Origin: Bin107 sp965221655
Lineage (GTDB): Bacteria; UBA8248
DNA: 64,000 bases
Reading direction: 5' to 3'
Assembly (NCBI GenBank): GCA_965221655.1
Contig: OZ244906.1
Location: 2,294,001-2,358,000, forward strand
A program made the position numbers and the translations under genes. The notes under the pieces were generated by a model. The model was not told where the DNA came from. It searched no databases and was given only the letters and a program-made list of their open reading frames with translations. Shown here piece after piece: positions 1-8,962 of the stretch. The first letter of the stretch is position 1. Each line of letters begins with the position of its first letter.

Positions 1-969
1 ATGGTGAGGAAGGCTCCGCGCCTGTCCAGGAAGCGTCTGCACGAAATGTACCGCGTGATGCTCAGAATCCGCCGCTTCGAGGAGACGGCGGACGACATGT
101 ACATGGCGGGCAAGGTGGTGGGCGGGGTGCACGTGAGCATCGGCCAGGAGGCGTGCTCGGCGGGGCTGTGCGCCGCACTCGAAGAGAACGACGCCGTGCT
201 CACCACCCACCGGGGCCATGGGCATTCCATCGCCAAGGGAACGCGCCTGCCCGAGATGCTCGCGGAGCTCATGGGCAAGGCGACTGGCCTTTGCCGCTCC
301 AAGGGCGGCTCGATGCACATCGCCGACGTGTCGAAGGGCCACTACGGGGCGCACTCGGTCGTGGGGGCGAACATGCCGATGGCGGCGGGCATCGGCCTCG
401 CCTACCAACTCGAGGGCAAGGGCCGCGTGGCGGTGGTCTTCTTCGGCGACGGCGCCTCGAACAACGGAGCGTTCCACGAGGCGATGAACCTGTGCGCCAT
501 CTGGAAGCTGCCCGTCGTCTTCTTTTGCGAGAACAACCAATACGCCGTCAGCGTACCGGCGGCGTATTCGACCGCCGTCGAGGACATCAGCGTGCGCGCG
601 AAGGGCTACGACGCGCCGGGCGTTACCATCGACGGCATGGACGCGGCGGCGGTCTACGAGGCGAGCCGCGAGGCCGTGGCCCACGCGCGGCGCGGCGCCG
701 GCCCCAGCCTCGTCGAGGCGAAGACCTACCGGTTCTTCGGCCATTCGCGCGGCGACCCGCACTACGGCATGTACCGCACAAAAGAGGAATGGGAGGGCTG
801 GAAGGAGCGCGACCCCCTGCTCGTGTGCGAGAAGATGCTCGGCATGAGCGCGCGCGAGAAAAGCGCCCACGCCGAGGCGGTGGAAGCGGAGATTCAAGAG
901 GCGATAGCGTTTGCGGAGGCGAGTCCCGAGCCCGAGGAGAGCGTGGCGCTCGAGGACATTTTTGCCTGA
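1..969 (+). CDS. thiamine-diphosphate 2-oxoacid (pyruvate/acetoin-type) dehydrogenase E1 alpha subunit
   Basis: 322 aa, the usual length of a bacterial E1 alpha subunit. The ThDP/Mg site is clear: GDGASNNG at residues 149-156 and the downstream ENNQ at 177-180, with the phosphorylation-loop-like FGHSRGDPH near 248-256. With the next gene it would form the E1 heterotetramer that decarboxylates a 2-oxoacid (pyruvate, acetoin or branched-chain) and passes the acyl group to an E2 lipoyl protein. It reads into the beta gene 11 nt downstream. No E2 or E3 gene is in view. The short alpha subunit resembles the acetoin/PDH AcoA type, but substrate cannot be settled here. The window opens exactly on this ATG, so an earlier start is possible. 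Confidence 0.9.
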   Translation: MVRKAPRLSRKRLHEMYRVMLRIRRFEETADDMYMAGKVVGGVHVSIGQEACSAGLCAALEENDAVLTTHRGHGHSIAKGTRLPEMLAELMGKATGLCRSKGGSMHIADVSKGHYGAHSVVGANMPMAAGIGLAYQLEGKGRVAVVFFGDGASNNGAFHEAMNLCAIWKLPVVFFCENNQYAVSVPAAYSTAVEDISVRAKGYDAPGVTIDGMDAAAVYEASREAVAHARRGAGPSLVEAKTYRFFGHSRGDPHYGMYRTKEEWEGWKERDPLLVCEKMLGMSAREKSAHAEAVEAEIQEAIAFAEASPEPEESVALEDIFA

Positions 970-980
970 GGAGCCGAGCG

Positions 981-1967
981 ATGCAGGAGCGCACGTACGT
1001 GGAGGCGCTGAACGAGGCCCTCCACGAGGAGATGGAGCGCGACGAGAAGGTGTTCCTCATGGGCGAGGACGTGGCCTTCGACTACTTTGGCGTCTGCGCG
1101 GGGCTGGCGGATCGCTTCGGGCGCGACCGTGTGCGCGACACGCCCATCAGCGAGCTGGGCTTCACGGGCGCGGGCGTGGGGGCGGCGATGGCGGGCTTTC
1201 GCCCCATCGTGGACCTGCGCTTTATGGACTTCGCCACCTACGCGCTCGATCCCATCGTGAACCAGGCGGCGAAGCTGCGCTACATGCTGGGGGGGCAGCT
1301 CTCGATCCCCTTCGTGGCGCGGGTGCCCAGCGGTGCGGGGCTGCAATACGGCGCGACGCACGGCCAGTCGCTCGAGGCGTGGTTCATGCAGGTGCCGGGG
1401 CTCAAGGTGCTCTACCCGAGTTGCGCACCCGACGCGAAGGGGCTGCTCAAGGCGGCGGTGCGCGACGACAACCCCGTCGTCTTTGTCGAGCACAGGCTGC
1501 TCTACGCCCAAAAGGACAAACAGGCCGTGCCCGCAGGCGATCATCTGACCCCCATCGGGGTCGCGGACGTGAAAAGAGCGGGTGCGGATGCCACCATCGT
1601 GGGCGTCGGCTACCAGGTGGGCCACTGCCTTCTGGCGGCGGATATGCTGGCCGGCGAGGGAATCGACTGCGAAGTCGTGGACCTGCGTTCGCTCGCGCCC
1701 CTGGATATGGACGCCATCGTGCATTCGGTGCGCAAGACGAGCCGGTGCGTCGTCGTGGAAGAAGGGCACCTGCGCAGCGGCGTGGGTGCGGAGATAGCCG
1801 CCGCCGTGCAGGAGGCGGCCTTTGAATATCTCGACGCTCCCATCGGGCGCGTGGCCGCGCTCATGGCGCCGATTCCCGTGCAGACCAAACTCGAGAAATT
1901 CGTGCTGCCGAGTGCGGAGAAAGTCGCGGCGGCCGTCCGCGAGACCCTGGGCGTCTCCGCCCGCTAA
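981..1967 (+). CDS. 2-oxoacid dehydrogenase E1 beta subunit
   Basis: 328 aa with the family layout: an N-terminal transketolase pyrimidine-binding domain (YVEALNEAL start, LMGEDVAFDYFGV near 26-38, DTPISELGFTGAGVGAAMAG near 54-72) and a C-terminal transketolase domain (VVDLRSLAPLDMDAI, VVVEEGHLRSGVGAEIAA). The ATG at 981 follows the alpha stop by 11 nt with a GAGGAGC-like ribosome site, so the two are translationally linked. It completes the ThDP site with the alpha subunit and dictates acceptor specificity. It ends 15 nt before the converging FAH-family gene. Confidence 0.9.
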   Translation: MQERTYVEALNEALHEEMERDEKVFLMGEDVAFDYFGVCAGLADRFGRDRVRDTPISELGFTGAGVGAAMAGFRPIVDLRFMDFATYALDPIVNQAAKLRYMLGGQLSIPFVARVPSGAGLQYGATHGQSLEAWFMQVPGLKVLYPSCAPDAKGLLKAAVRDDNPVVFVEHRLLYAQKDKQAVPAGDHLTPIGVADVKRAGADATIVGVGYQVGHCLLAADMLAGEGIDCEVVDLRSLAPLDMDAIVHSVRKTSRCVVVEEGHLRSGVGAEIAAAVQEAAFEYLDAPIGRVAALMAPIPVQTKLEKFVLPSAEKVAAAVRETLGVSAR

Positions 1968-1982
1968 GCCTCTCTTTTTCGG

Positions 1983-2966
1983 TTAGTCCTGGGCGACGAT
2001 GGGGTTTCTCAAGATCCCTACGTGCTCGACCTCGCACTCCACCACGTCACCGGGCTTCAAGAGAAAGGGCTCGGGGTCTTCTTGTTCGAGCGCCACCCCG
2101 CAGAACGTGCCCGAGGAGATGACGTCGCCGGGTTCGAGCGACATCTGGCTGTAGAAGGCGACGAGCTCAGGTATCTTGAAAATCATGTCGGTCAGCAGCT
2201 CGTCCTGGCGGGTTTCGCCGTTCACCCGGCACTGCACGCGCAGGGACTCAGGATTGGGCACTTCATCAGCAGTCACGATCCAGGGGCCGATGGGGTTGGT
2301 GGTGTCGAAGTTCTTGCCCAGAAACACGCCGCCCAGAGCGGGGGTGCGCTGCACCTCGCGGGCGGTGATGTCGTTGTAGACCGTGTAGCCCATGATGACG
2401 TCAAAAGCGTCCTCGGGCGCGACGTCCTTGCAGTGCGCGCCGATGACGATGCCGACCTCCACCTCATAGTCGAGCATCTTCGTTTGTCGCGGGTAGAGAA
2501 CGGGCTCCTCGTGGCCGACGAGCGAGGTGTCGAAGCGCGGCGCGCCCGGCACGTTCTCGGGACGCTTGTGGCCCGTGTTCGCCACGTGCTTGTTGGAGTT
2601 GAGGCCGGTGTGGAGGAACTTGCCCGGGCGGGGAATCGGCGCGCGCAGCTGCACGTGCCTCTCCTTGAGGGCGGTTCTCTCGCCGTCGGGCCCGGACGGC
2701 TCTGCGCCTGCGGCGACGACGGACTCCGCGTGTTCGAGCGCCGCGCGTGCGGCGGCCAGGGCGGGTGCGCCGCCGGAGAGAAACGCGCACATGTCGCGGG
2801 GAATCCGCGCGTTCGCCATGGCGTAGGGACGACCCTCGCCCTCCTTTTCAGCGAGAAGGCTCGCGTAGGCGAGCCGCAGGTCGAGCATTCTCCCGTCGGC
2901 CAAAACGACTCCGAGACGATCTCCGGTAGCTCCCGGAGAGAGGTTTCGGTAGGTGGCGAGCTTCAT
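1983..2966 (-). CDS. fumarylacetoacetate hydrolase (FAH) family protein
   Basis: 327 aa. The C-terminal FAH fold is recognisable: LDYEVEVGIVIG carries the metal-binding acidic residues, followed by MGYTVYNDITAREVQ and LGKNFDTTNPIGPWIVT, then ISSGTFCGVALE near the end. Members hydrolyse or isomerise C-C bonds of 2-oxo/2-hydroxy dienoates and acylpyruvates, or act as ureidoglycolate lyases; the exact substrate is not readable. The first ~90 residues form the usual less conserved N-terminal domain. The ATG is preceded by AAGGAGACGCC, an ideal ribosome site. It is divergent from the permease operon. Confidence 0.88.
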   Translation of the reverse strand: MKLATYRNLSPGATGDRLGVVLADGRMLDLRLAYASLLAEKEGEGRPYAMANARIPRDMCAFLSGGAPALAAARAALEHAESVVAAGAEPSGPDGERTALKERHVQLRAPIPRPGKFLHTGLNSNKHVANTGHKRPENVPGAPRFDTSLVGHEEPVLYPRQTKMLDYEVEVGIVIGAHCKDVAPEDAFDVIMGYTVYNDITAREVQRTPALGGVFLGKNFDTTNPIGPWIVTADEVPNPESLRVQCRVNGETRQDELLTDMIFKIPELVAFYSQMSLEPGDVISSGTFCGVALEQEDPEPFLLKPGDVVECEVEHVGILRNPIVAQD

Positions 2967-3076
2967 GGCGTCTCCTTGCGTGGAGTGGCGAAGAGGTTTG
3001 GTGTGACGGCCATCCTACAAAACGAGGCCGCCCGTTGTCTATGAAGCCATACCCGCGGGGGCGCACCGGATACCCC

Positions 3077-3105
3077 TTGACGCGCCCCGAAAAGAAGGGG
3101 ATAAA
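3077..3105 (+). promoter_or_regulatory. predicted sigma-70 promoter for the dppBC-like operon
   Basis: TTGACG at 3077-3082, a 17-nt spacer and GATAAA at 3100-3105, in an intergenic gap pointing at the permease gene at 3160. Five of six bases match at -35 and four of six at -10. This is a pattern call; no transcription start is known. Confidence 0.5.
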
Positions 3106-3159
3106 TAACGTATCGTTCATGGAAAAGGCGTATCGGCCTTCGTTGCCCCGGGTTACGTC

Positions 3160-4179
3160 ATGCGCACCTATATCATTCGGCGTTGTCTGCAAAGCCTCAT
3201 CGTCTTCGCGGCGATTCTTGTGCTCGTGTTCTCGATGCTGCAAATCACCGGAAACCCCGCCGCCGTCCTGATGCCGCTCGACTCCTCCGAAGAGGACATT
3301 CGCGCCTTCAGCAGGGAGATGGGCTTCGATCAGCCCATCCCGATCCAGTTCGCCAAATTCATCCTGGGTTCGGACCTCGTGGACGACATGCTCGGCGCCG
3401 AACGACCCAAGGAGAAGGTGGACGACCTCGAGCGCGACGTGGACGCGCCCAAGATCGTGCGGACGCTGGGCGTGATTCGCGGCGACTTCGGGTTTTCCTA
3501 CAGGCACGAGATTCCGGCGATGGGGCTGGTGCTCGAGCACTTCCCCAACACGGTGCTGCTCGCCTTCGCGGCGGTGCTCATCGCCGTGGTGATCTCGATC
3601 CCCGCGGGCGTTCTCTCGGCCACCTTCCGCAACACCTGGATCGACTACACCAGTTCCGTCGGGGCGATGTTCGGCCAGTCGATGCCCAACTTCTGGCTCG
3701 GGCTTTTGCTCATCATCGTCTTTGCGGTGTATCTGGGCTGGCTGCCCACCTCGGGCTTCGATGCGTGGTACTACATCATCCTGCCCGCCGTCACGGCGGG
3801 TCTGTACGCCACCGCGCGCATCACGCGGCTGGTGCGCTCGCAGATGCTCGAGGTGCTCGGCATGGACTACGTGCGCACCGCACGCTCGAAGGGTCTGGTG
3901 GAGTGGGTCGTGGTGGTGCGCCACGCCCTCAAGAACGCATCCATCCCCGTCGTCACCCTCGTGGGCTTCGAGTTGGGCATTCTCCTGGGCGGGACGGTGG
4001 TGACAGAGGCCGTCTTCGCGTGGCCGGGCGTGGGCTTTTTGGTGGTGGACGCAATCAACAACCAGGACTACCCCATCGTGCAGGCGGCGGTGGCCCTGCT
4101 GGCGTTCGTGTTCGTCTTCGTGAATCTGGTGGTGGACATTCTCTACGCCTGGCTCGACCCGCGGATTTCCTACAGCTAG
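3160..4179 (+). CDS. ABC transporter permease, DppB/OppB type
   Basis: 339 aa inner-membrane permease of the dipeptide/oligopeptide/nickel group. It starts MRTYIIRRCLQSL with a first membrane segment, then a periplasmic insertion (about residues 45-125) carrying the GDFGFSY motif, then five membrane helices. The EAA loop is visible as YVRTARSKGLVEWVVVVRHALKNA with the preceding RSQMLEVLGMDY. It ends WLDPRISY, the standard C-terminus. The ribosome site is weak. It is followed after 19 nt by the partner permease. No substrate-binding protein or ATPase gene is adjacent, so the rest of the importer must lie elsewhere. Confidence 0.92.
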   Translation: MRTYIIRRCLQSLIVFAAILVLVFSMLQITGNPAAVLMPLDSSEEDIRAFSREMGFDQPIPIQFAKFILGSDLVDDMLGAERPKEKVDDLERDVDAPKIVRTLGVIRGDFGFSYRHEIPAMGLVLEHFPNTVLLAFAAVLIAVVISIPAGVLSATFRNTWIDYTSSVGAMFGQSMPNFWLGLLLIIVFAVYLGWLPTSGFDAWYYIILPAVTAGLYATARITRLVRSQMLEVLGMDYVRTARSKGLVEWVVVVRHALKNASIPVVTLVGFELGILLGGTVVTEAVFAWPGVGFLVVDAINNQDYPIVQAAVALLAFVFVFVNLVVDILYAWLDPRISYS

Positions 4180-4198
4180 GCGCGCCGGAGGCTTCGCT

Positions 4199-5128
4199 AT
4201 GGTCGTGGACGACAGGGCGGCGACGCTCGACGTTGAAATCGCAGAGGACATGGAGCGCGGGCCGAGCGACCTGCAACTGGCCTTGCAAGAACTCCGCCGC
4301 AGGCCGCCCGCGATTTTCGGCGCGCTGTTCGTCGCACTGGTCATCATCTTCGCCGTCGCGCCCGGGTTGTTCTCTCCGCTCGACCCGCTCTCCCAGGATT
4401 TGGGACGCTACCTGAAGGCCCCCGGCTTCGTCGACAAGACGGGCGACGTCTACTGGCTGGGCACCGACCAGCAGGGGCGCGACATTCTGAGCCGCATCAT
4501 CTGGGGGTCGCGCATCTCGCTCATCGTCGGCATCGCCGCCGTCGTGGTGAGTGGCCTCATCGGGATTACGGTCGGCATCTTCGCGGGCTATTTCGGCGGA
4601 TGGGTGGATACCGTCATCAGCCGCATCATCGACACCGCCCTCGCGGTGCCCTTCATCCTGCTGGCCATCAGCCTGGTGGCGATACTGGGGCCGAGCCTGC
4701 AAAACATTGTCCTGGTCATTGCGCTCAGAACCTGGCTCGTCTACGCGCGGGTGGTGCGCGCGGAGGTTCTCTCCATCAAGGAGAACGAGTTCGTCACCGG
4801 GGCGAAGGCCACGGGCTGCGGCACGCTGCGGATTCTGTTCATCTACCTGTTCCCGAACGTTGCCTCGACGGCCATCGTCATCGCCACCCTGTACCTGGGC
4901 CGGATGATCATCATCGAGTCCGCACTCTCCTTCCTGGGGCTGGGGGTGCCGCCTCCCACGCCTACGTGGGGCGGAATGCTCGCCGACGGCAGGAGTTTTC
5001 TGGACACGGCCTGGTGGATAGCGCTCTTCCCCGGCCTCATCCTGATGCTCACGGTGCTGAGCGTGAACCTTCTGGGCGACTGGCTGCGCGACGTGCTCGA
5101 CCCGAGGATGAAGCGCCTCGCCGATTAG
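4199..5128 (+). CDS. ABC transporter permease, DppC/OppC type
   Basis: 309 aa. The N-terminal cytosolic stretch (about 40 aa) precedes TM1; then LGTDQQGRDILSRIIWGSRISL, the hallmark of the DppC group, at about 95-116. The EAA loop is EFVTGAKATGCGTLRILFIYLFPNV, and the protein ends GDWLRDVLDPRMKRL, a canonical C-terminus. GGAGG lies 8 nt before ATG 4199. It pairs with the upstream DppB-type permease. The substrate (peptide, opine, other) is undetermined because the binding protein is missing. It is followed after 21 nt by an HMG-CoA-lyase family gene in the same direction. Confidence 0.92.
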   Translation: MVVDDRAATLDVEIAEDMERGPSDLQLALQELRRRPPAIFGALFVALVIIFAVAPGLFSPLDPLSQDLGRYLKAPGFVDKTGDVYWLGTDQQGRDILSRIIWGSRISLIVGIAAVVVSGLIGITVGIFAGYFGGWVDTVISRIIDTALAVPFILLAISLVAILGPSLQNIVLVIALRTWLVYARVVRAEVLSIKENEFVTGAKATGCGTLRILFIYLFPNVASTAIVIATLYLGRMIIIESALSFLGLGVPPPTPTWGGMLADGRSFLDTAWWIALFPGLILMLTVLSVNLLGDWLRDVLDPRMKRLAD

Positions 5129-5149
5129 CCCGCGCAGAGAGGGGCTTTC

Positions 5150-6142
5150 ATGTCGAACCTCCGGCTTCCCCCCAGTGTGCTGGTGCGCGACGTCGTGATG
5201 CGCGACGGGGTGCAAAACCTGCGACAGGTGCTGCCCACCGAGGTGAAGGTCGAGATTATCGAGGGTCTCGCCGAGGCGGGCGTGCGCCGCATCGAGGCGA
5301 CGAGCTTCATGAACCCCAAGGCCGTGCCCGCCACCGCCGACGCGGAGGAAGTGATGCGCCGGGTGCGCAGAAAGCCCGGCGTACGCTACGAAGCCCTGGT
5401 CGCCAACGTGCGCGGGGCGCACCGGGCGGTGGACGCGGGCTGCGACGGCATCCAGCAGGTTATCTCTCTCACCGACGTGCACAACCGCGCGAACGTGAAC
5501 CGCTCGGTCAAGCAGAGTCTCGAAGAAATGCGCGCGGTGGCCCGCGTCGTGAAAGGGGCGAAGATTCCCTTCAGCGGGGCGATTAGCCTGGCGACGGGGT
5601 GTCCCTACACCGGGCGCGTGGCGGAGGAGGCGGTCTACGACCTGGCCGAGCGCTACGAGGACCTGGGAGTGGACGAGGTGTTCCTGTGCGATTCGATGGG
5701 CATGGGCGACCCCGCGCGGATAGCGCGCATGGTGGCCGAGCTGCGCCGCCGCAGGCCGAAGGCGGGGCTGGTCGTCCACATCCACAACACGCGCGGGATG
5801 GGTCTCGCCAACGCCCTGGCCGCCATGCAGGCCGGAGCGGACGTGCTCGACGCCTCGCTCGGCGGCATCGGCGGATGCCCGTTCGCACCGGGGGCTTCGG
5901 GCAACGTCGCAACCGAAGACCTGGCTCACATGCTCTGGCTCATGGAGGTGGAGACGGGGCTCGACCTCGACGCCCTCATCATTCTGGCGAAGCGGCTGGG
6001 TGCGGCGCTCGAAGCGCCCTTGCACGCAGCGGTGCTGCGCGCGGGCAAGAGTTTCACGCGCGCGCCGGTTCCGGAGGGTTTGCTCGTCGACGAGGACGCC
6101 CGCACGACGCAGGCGGTGGACGCCCTGGCCGAGCGCGTCTAG
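5150..6142 (+). CDS. hydroxymethylglutaryl-CoA lyase family protein
   Basis: 330 aa TIM-barrel lyase. Family motifs are in place: VVMRDGVQN near 14-22 (catalytic Arg and metal Asp), HIHNTRGMG near 208-216 (metal His pair), and GGIGGCPFAPGASGNVATED near 238-257, whose Cys is the active-site thiol of HMG-CoA lyases. The reaction would be cleavage of HMG-CoA or a related 3-hydroxy-3-methyl acyl-CoA (for example citramalyl-CoA) to acetyl-CoA plus an oxo acid. It is read with the permeases and converges on a CaiB CoA-transferase 6 nt away, a pairing that suggests activation then cleavage of an imported acid. That is inference. Confidence 0.87.
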   Translation: MSNLRLPPSVLVRDVVMRDGVQNLRQVLPTEVKVEIIEGLAEAGVRRIEATSFMNPKAVPATADAEEVMRRVRRKPGVRYEALVANVRGAHRAVDAGCDGIQQVISLTDVHNRANVNRSVKQSLEEMRAVARVVKGAKIPFSGAISLATGCPYTGRVAEEAVYDLAERYEDLGVDEVFLCDSMGMGDPARIARMVAELRRRRPKAGLVVHIHNTRGMGLANALAAMQAGADVLDASLGGIGGCPFAPGASGNVATEDLAHMLWLMEVETGLDLDALIILAKRLGAALEAPLHAAVLRAGKSFTRAPVPEGLLVDEDARTTQAVDALAERV

Positions 6143-6148
6143 GGGGGC

Positions 6149-7360
6149 TCAGTTGAGCGCGATGCCCTCTTGCGCAAGAACCTCCTCCGTGTAGCCGAGA
6201 CGTTCCACCAGAATCTCGCGGTTGCTGTTTCCCAGAGGCTCGGCTGCGTGGCGGACGCGCCCCGGCGTGCGCGAGAGCTTGCCGAAGGCCTCCTGCATCC
6301 GCACCGGGCCGCCGAGTTCGGCGTCCTCGAGCGTGGCGACGTTTTCGCGCGCGATCACCTGCTCGTTCTCCATCACCATTTTCACGTCGTTGATGGGGGT
6401 GGCCGCACCCTCGAACGCCGTCAGGCGCGTCATCACCTCCTCGAGCGTGAGGGTGGCGATGGTGCGCTGGAGTTCTTCTTCGAGGGCGTCGGGGTTCTTC
6501 ATGCGCTCGCGGTTGTCGGCGAACCGGGGGTCGGTTATCAAATCCGCGCGTCCCAGCCCCTTGCAGATGTTCTCGAAGATCGACTGGTTCGAACCCGCGA
6601 TGAGCACCCACTTGCCGTCGGCGGTGCGGAAGTTGTTTCGCGGCACGGCGAACTCCAGGCGCGAGCCGCTTCTGCCCTGGATGAAGCCGAGCTGGTCGTA
6701 GTAGATCACCTGGGGACCCAGCATGGTGAGCAGCTGCTCGTAGATGGCGAGGTCCACGTGCTGGCCCGCACCGCCCCTTTTCGTGCGCTCGAAGAGGGCC
6801 ACCATCACCAAAAAGGCGGCGGCGATGCCCGTTGAGCAGTCTCCCAGCCCCCAGGAGGGGCTGAGCGGCGGGCCGTCCGCGTGGCCGTTGATGTGGCTGA
6901 AGCCCGCGAACGCCTCGGCAAGCGAGCCGAAGCCGGGCCGTTCGCGGTAAGGGCCCGTTCTCCCGAACCCGGTGATGGAGAGCATGACGACGGCGGGGTT
7001 CACCGCGCGGAGCACCTCGTAGTCGAGCCCCCATCGCTCGAGCACGCCGGTGCGGTAGTTCTCCACCACCACGTCGGCTTCGGCGACGAGCCGCTTGACC
7101 GCCTCGACGCCGAAGGGGGTTCTGAGGTCGAGCGTCACGCTCTTCTTGTTGCGGTTGATCATCTTGTGGTAGAGGCCCACCCCGTTCTTGTGGTGGCCCC
7201 AAAGACGCATGGGGTCGCCCCCTCGGGGGTGTTCGATCTTGACGACCTCCGCCCCGTAGTCGGCGAGATACATCGTCGAGAGCGGCCCCGCCAGATAATT
7301 CGACATGTCCACGACGCGCACCCCCTCGAGAGGGGGCCGCGCCCCTGCCGCATCGTTCAT
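6149..7360 (-). CDS. CaiB/BaiF family (class III) CoA-transferase
   Basis: 403 aa, a standard length. The start LEGVRVVDMSNYLAGPLS is the classic N-terminus of the family; the Asp nucleophile region is seen in GLGDCSTGIAA, and VDLAIYEQLLTML is also typical. Members move CoA between carboxylic acids by a glutathione-like mixed-anhydride mechanism as interlocked dimers. The frame continues open upstream, but only ATG 7360 gives the family N-terminus. It converges with the HMG-CoA-lyase-like gene (6-nt gap) and diverges from the amidohydrolase operon. The CoA donor and acceptor are unknown. Confidence 0.9.
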   Translation of the reverse strand: MNDAAGARPPLEGVRVVDMSNYLAGPLSTMYLADYGAEVVKIEHPRGGDPMRLWGHHKNGVGLYHKMINRNKKSVTLDLRTPFGVEAVKRLVAEADVVVENYRTGVLERWGLDYEVLRAVNPAVVMLSITGFGRTGPYRERPGFGSLAEAFAGFSHINGHADGPPLSPSWGLGDCSTGIAAAFLVMVALFERTKRGGAGQHVDLAIYEQLLTMLGPQVIYYDQLGFIQGRSGSRLEFAVPRNNFRTADGKWVLIAGSNQSIFENICKGLGRADLITDPRFADNRERMKNPDALEEELQRTIATLTLEEVMTRLTAFEGAATPINDVKMVMENEQVIARENVATLEDAELGGPVRMQEAFGKLSRTPGRVRHAAEPLGNSNREILVERLGYTEEVLAQEGIALN

Positions 7361-7411
7361 ATGCAATCCCCTGCGCCGAAAGCGGGCGGCGTATGCGCGC
7401 AACCGGGGGGA

Positions 7412-7420
7412 TGCTATCAT
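7412..7420 (+). promoter_or_regulatory. extended -10 promoter element for the amidohydrolase-Rieske pair
   Basis: TGCTATCAT at 7412-7420 matches the extended -10 consensus (TGn then TATAAT with one mismatch), about 40 nt before ATG 7460. No convincing -35 was seen, which is tolerated with an extended -10. Confidence 0.4.
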
Positions 7421-7459
7421 TCGACGCACTCCGTGAGAATCGCTTGCGAGGAGAAAACC

Positions 7460-8572
7460 ATGGCCTACCGCGGGATGCACGTCGTGGACGCCGACGCGCA
7501 TTATCTGGAAGAAATACGGGATTTTGCCCGATATCTCGACGGCCCCTCCGTCGAGCGCTTCGCCGATTGGAGCGGACGCTATCACATGCCCGCCCTGGTG
7601 GGGGATCAGTACGACGTGATGCTCCACGGACGCACGGTGCGCGGCGCCGCCGCCGGCAAGGGCGATCAGGACGAGATGCTCGGCATGTCGCGCCCCGAAG
7701 ACATACCGGCGATGATGGAGCGCTTCGGCGTGGACACCATCGTCATGATTCCCACCTACATGCTCATGGTCGAGTTCGTGCGCAACGCGAACCACGCCAT
7801 GGACATCTGCAACGGCTACATCGACTACATGCTCGACGGGGTGTGCAACCCCGAGCGCGGCGTCTACACCCTGGTGGTCGCCTCGGGGCGCGACCCCGCG
7901 CGCGCGGCGAAGATGATAGACCGCGTGGCGGGCGCACCCGGCGTCTGCGGGGTGGAGATGCTCGGAAACGTCGAGGTTCCCCTGGGGGCGGAGGTCTACA
8001 ACCCGATCTACGAGGCCGCCCAGCACCACGGGCTTCCCATCGTCTTGCACGCGAACTTCCTGGGGCCGGACCTCTCCTCGTTCGCCAAGTTTCCCTCCTT
8101 TCTCGAAAGCCACGCCCTGGACATGACGTGGTGCAACCAGGCGCAGCTCGTCAGCATGGTGCTCGAGGGCGTGCCCGAGCGCTTTCCCGACCTCGACATC
8201 GTCTTCCAGGAGAGCGGCATCACCTGGGTGGCGGGCCTGATGTATCGCCTCGACACCGAATACATGCGCAGGCGCGTGGAAGCGCCCCTGTTGCGCAGGC
8301 TGCCGAGCGAATACATCCGCGATTTTTATTTCGGCACCCAGCCGATGGAGGAGATGCCGCGAAAACACCTCCGGATGTTCTTCGACATGCTGGACGGGGA
8401 GAACACCTTCATGTTCGCGAGCGATTGGCCGCACTTCGACTACGACGAGCCTTCGGCCATCGCCGACCTCCCCTTCCTGAGCGAGGAGGGCCGCCGCAAG
8501 ATCATGGGCGAGAACGCTCTGGGGGTGTTCCGCTTCACCGAGCAGACGGTGAACCTCGAGGCGGGCGCGTGA
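7460..8572 (+). CDS. metal-dependent amidohydrolase (amidohydrolase-2/ACMSD-like family)
   Basis: 370 aa TIM-barrel protein. The opening GMHVVDADAHYLEE supplies a D-x-D-x-H variant of the usual metal motif; later landmarks are LPIVLHANF, IVFQESGITWVAGLMYRLD (the W-x-x-x-x-x-R-x-D stretch of this family) and MFASDWPHFDYDEP with the catalytic Asp. Such enzymes decarboxylate or hydrolyse ring-cleavage or hydroxylated aromatic acids. GAGGAGAAAACC precedes ATG 7460. Its stop overlaps the Rieske gene start (TGATG), so the two are co-translated. The substrate is not predictable. Confidence 0.85.
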   Translation: MAYRGMHVVDADAHYLEEIRDFARYLDGPSVERFADWSGRYHMPALVGDQYDVMLHGRTVRGAAAGKGDQDEMLGMSRPEDIPAMMERFGVDTIVMIPTYMLMVEFVRNANHAMDICNGYIDYMLDGVCNPERGVYTLVVASGRDPARAAKMIDRVAGAPGVCGVEMLGNVEVPLGAEVYNPIYEAAQHHGLPIVLHANFLGPDLSSFAKFPSFLESHALDMTWCNQAQLVSMVLEGVPERFPDLDIVFQESGITWVAGLMYRLDTEYMRRRVEAPLLRRLPSEYIRDFYFGTQPMEEMPRKHLRMFFDMLDGENTFMFASDWPHFDYDEPSAIADLPFLSEEGRRKIMGENALGVFRFTEQTVNLEAGA

Positions 8573-8949
8573 TGGCGAGGAGGCTCTGGGCGGCGCGCGC
8601 TGCGGAAATCGCTCCCGGCGAGCGGATTCGCCTGGAGCTGGGCGGCTTCTCCCTGGGTTTGTTCCGGCTCGAGGACGGCTTCCACGCCCTGGAAGACAAA
8701 TGCCCCCACCAGCGCGGCCCCGTCTGCGCGGGCAACCTGTTTCGCGAGATCACCGCCGTGGTGGGCGAAGACGGGCGGGTGGAGGAGCGCTACGCGCGCG
8801 CGGAGGCGGACGTCATCGCCTGCCCCATGCACGGCTGGGAGTTCGAGGTGCGCACGGGCGAGTGCCTCGCCGACCGCAGCCGCAGGGTGAAGCGCTTTCC
8901 CGTCGAAGTCGACGGCGAGGACGTCTACGTCCTCCTGCCGGGAGGTTGA
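8572..8949 (+). CDS. Rieske [2Fe-2S] ferredoxin-like protein
   Basis: 125 aa, single Rieske domain. Cluster ligands are visible: CPHQRG at about 43-48 and CPMHGWEF at about 84-91 (C-x-H and C-x-x-H). A ~30-residue insert lies between the two ligand boxes, longer than in small ferredoxins. It could deliver electrons to an oxygenase, but no oxygenase is adjacent; the partner by overlap (shared TGATG) is the amidohydrolase. No signal peptide, so cytosolic. Confidence 0.88.
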   Translation: MARRLWAARAAEIAPGERIRLELGGFSLGLFRLEDGFHALEDKCPHQRGPVCAGNLFREITAVVGEDGRVEERYARAEADVIACPMHGWEFEVRTGECLADRSRRVKRFPVEVDGEDVYVLLPGG

Positions 8950-8962
8950 GGGGGATCCTATA

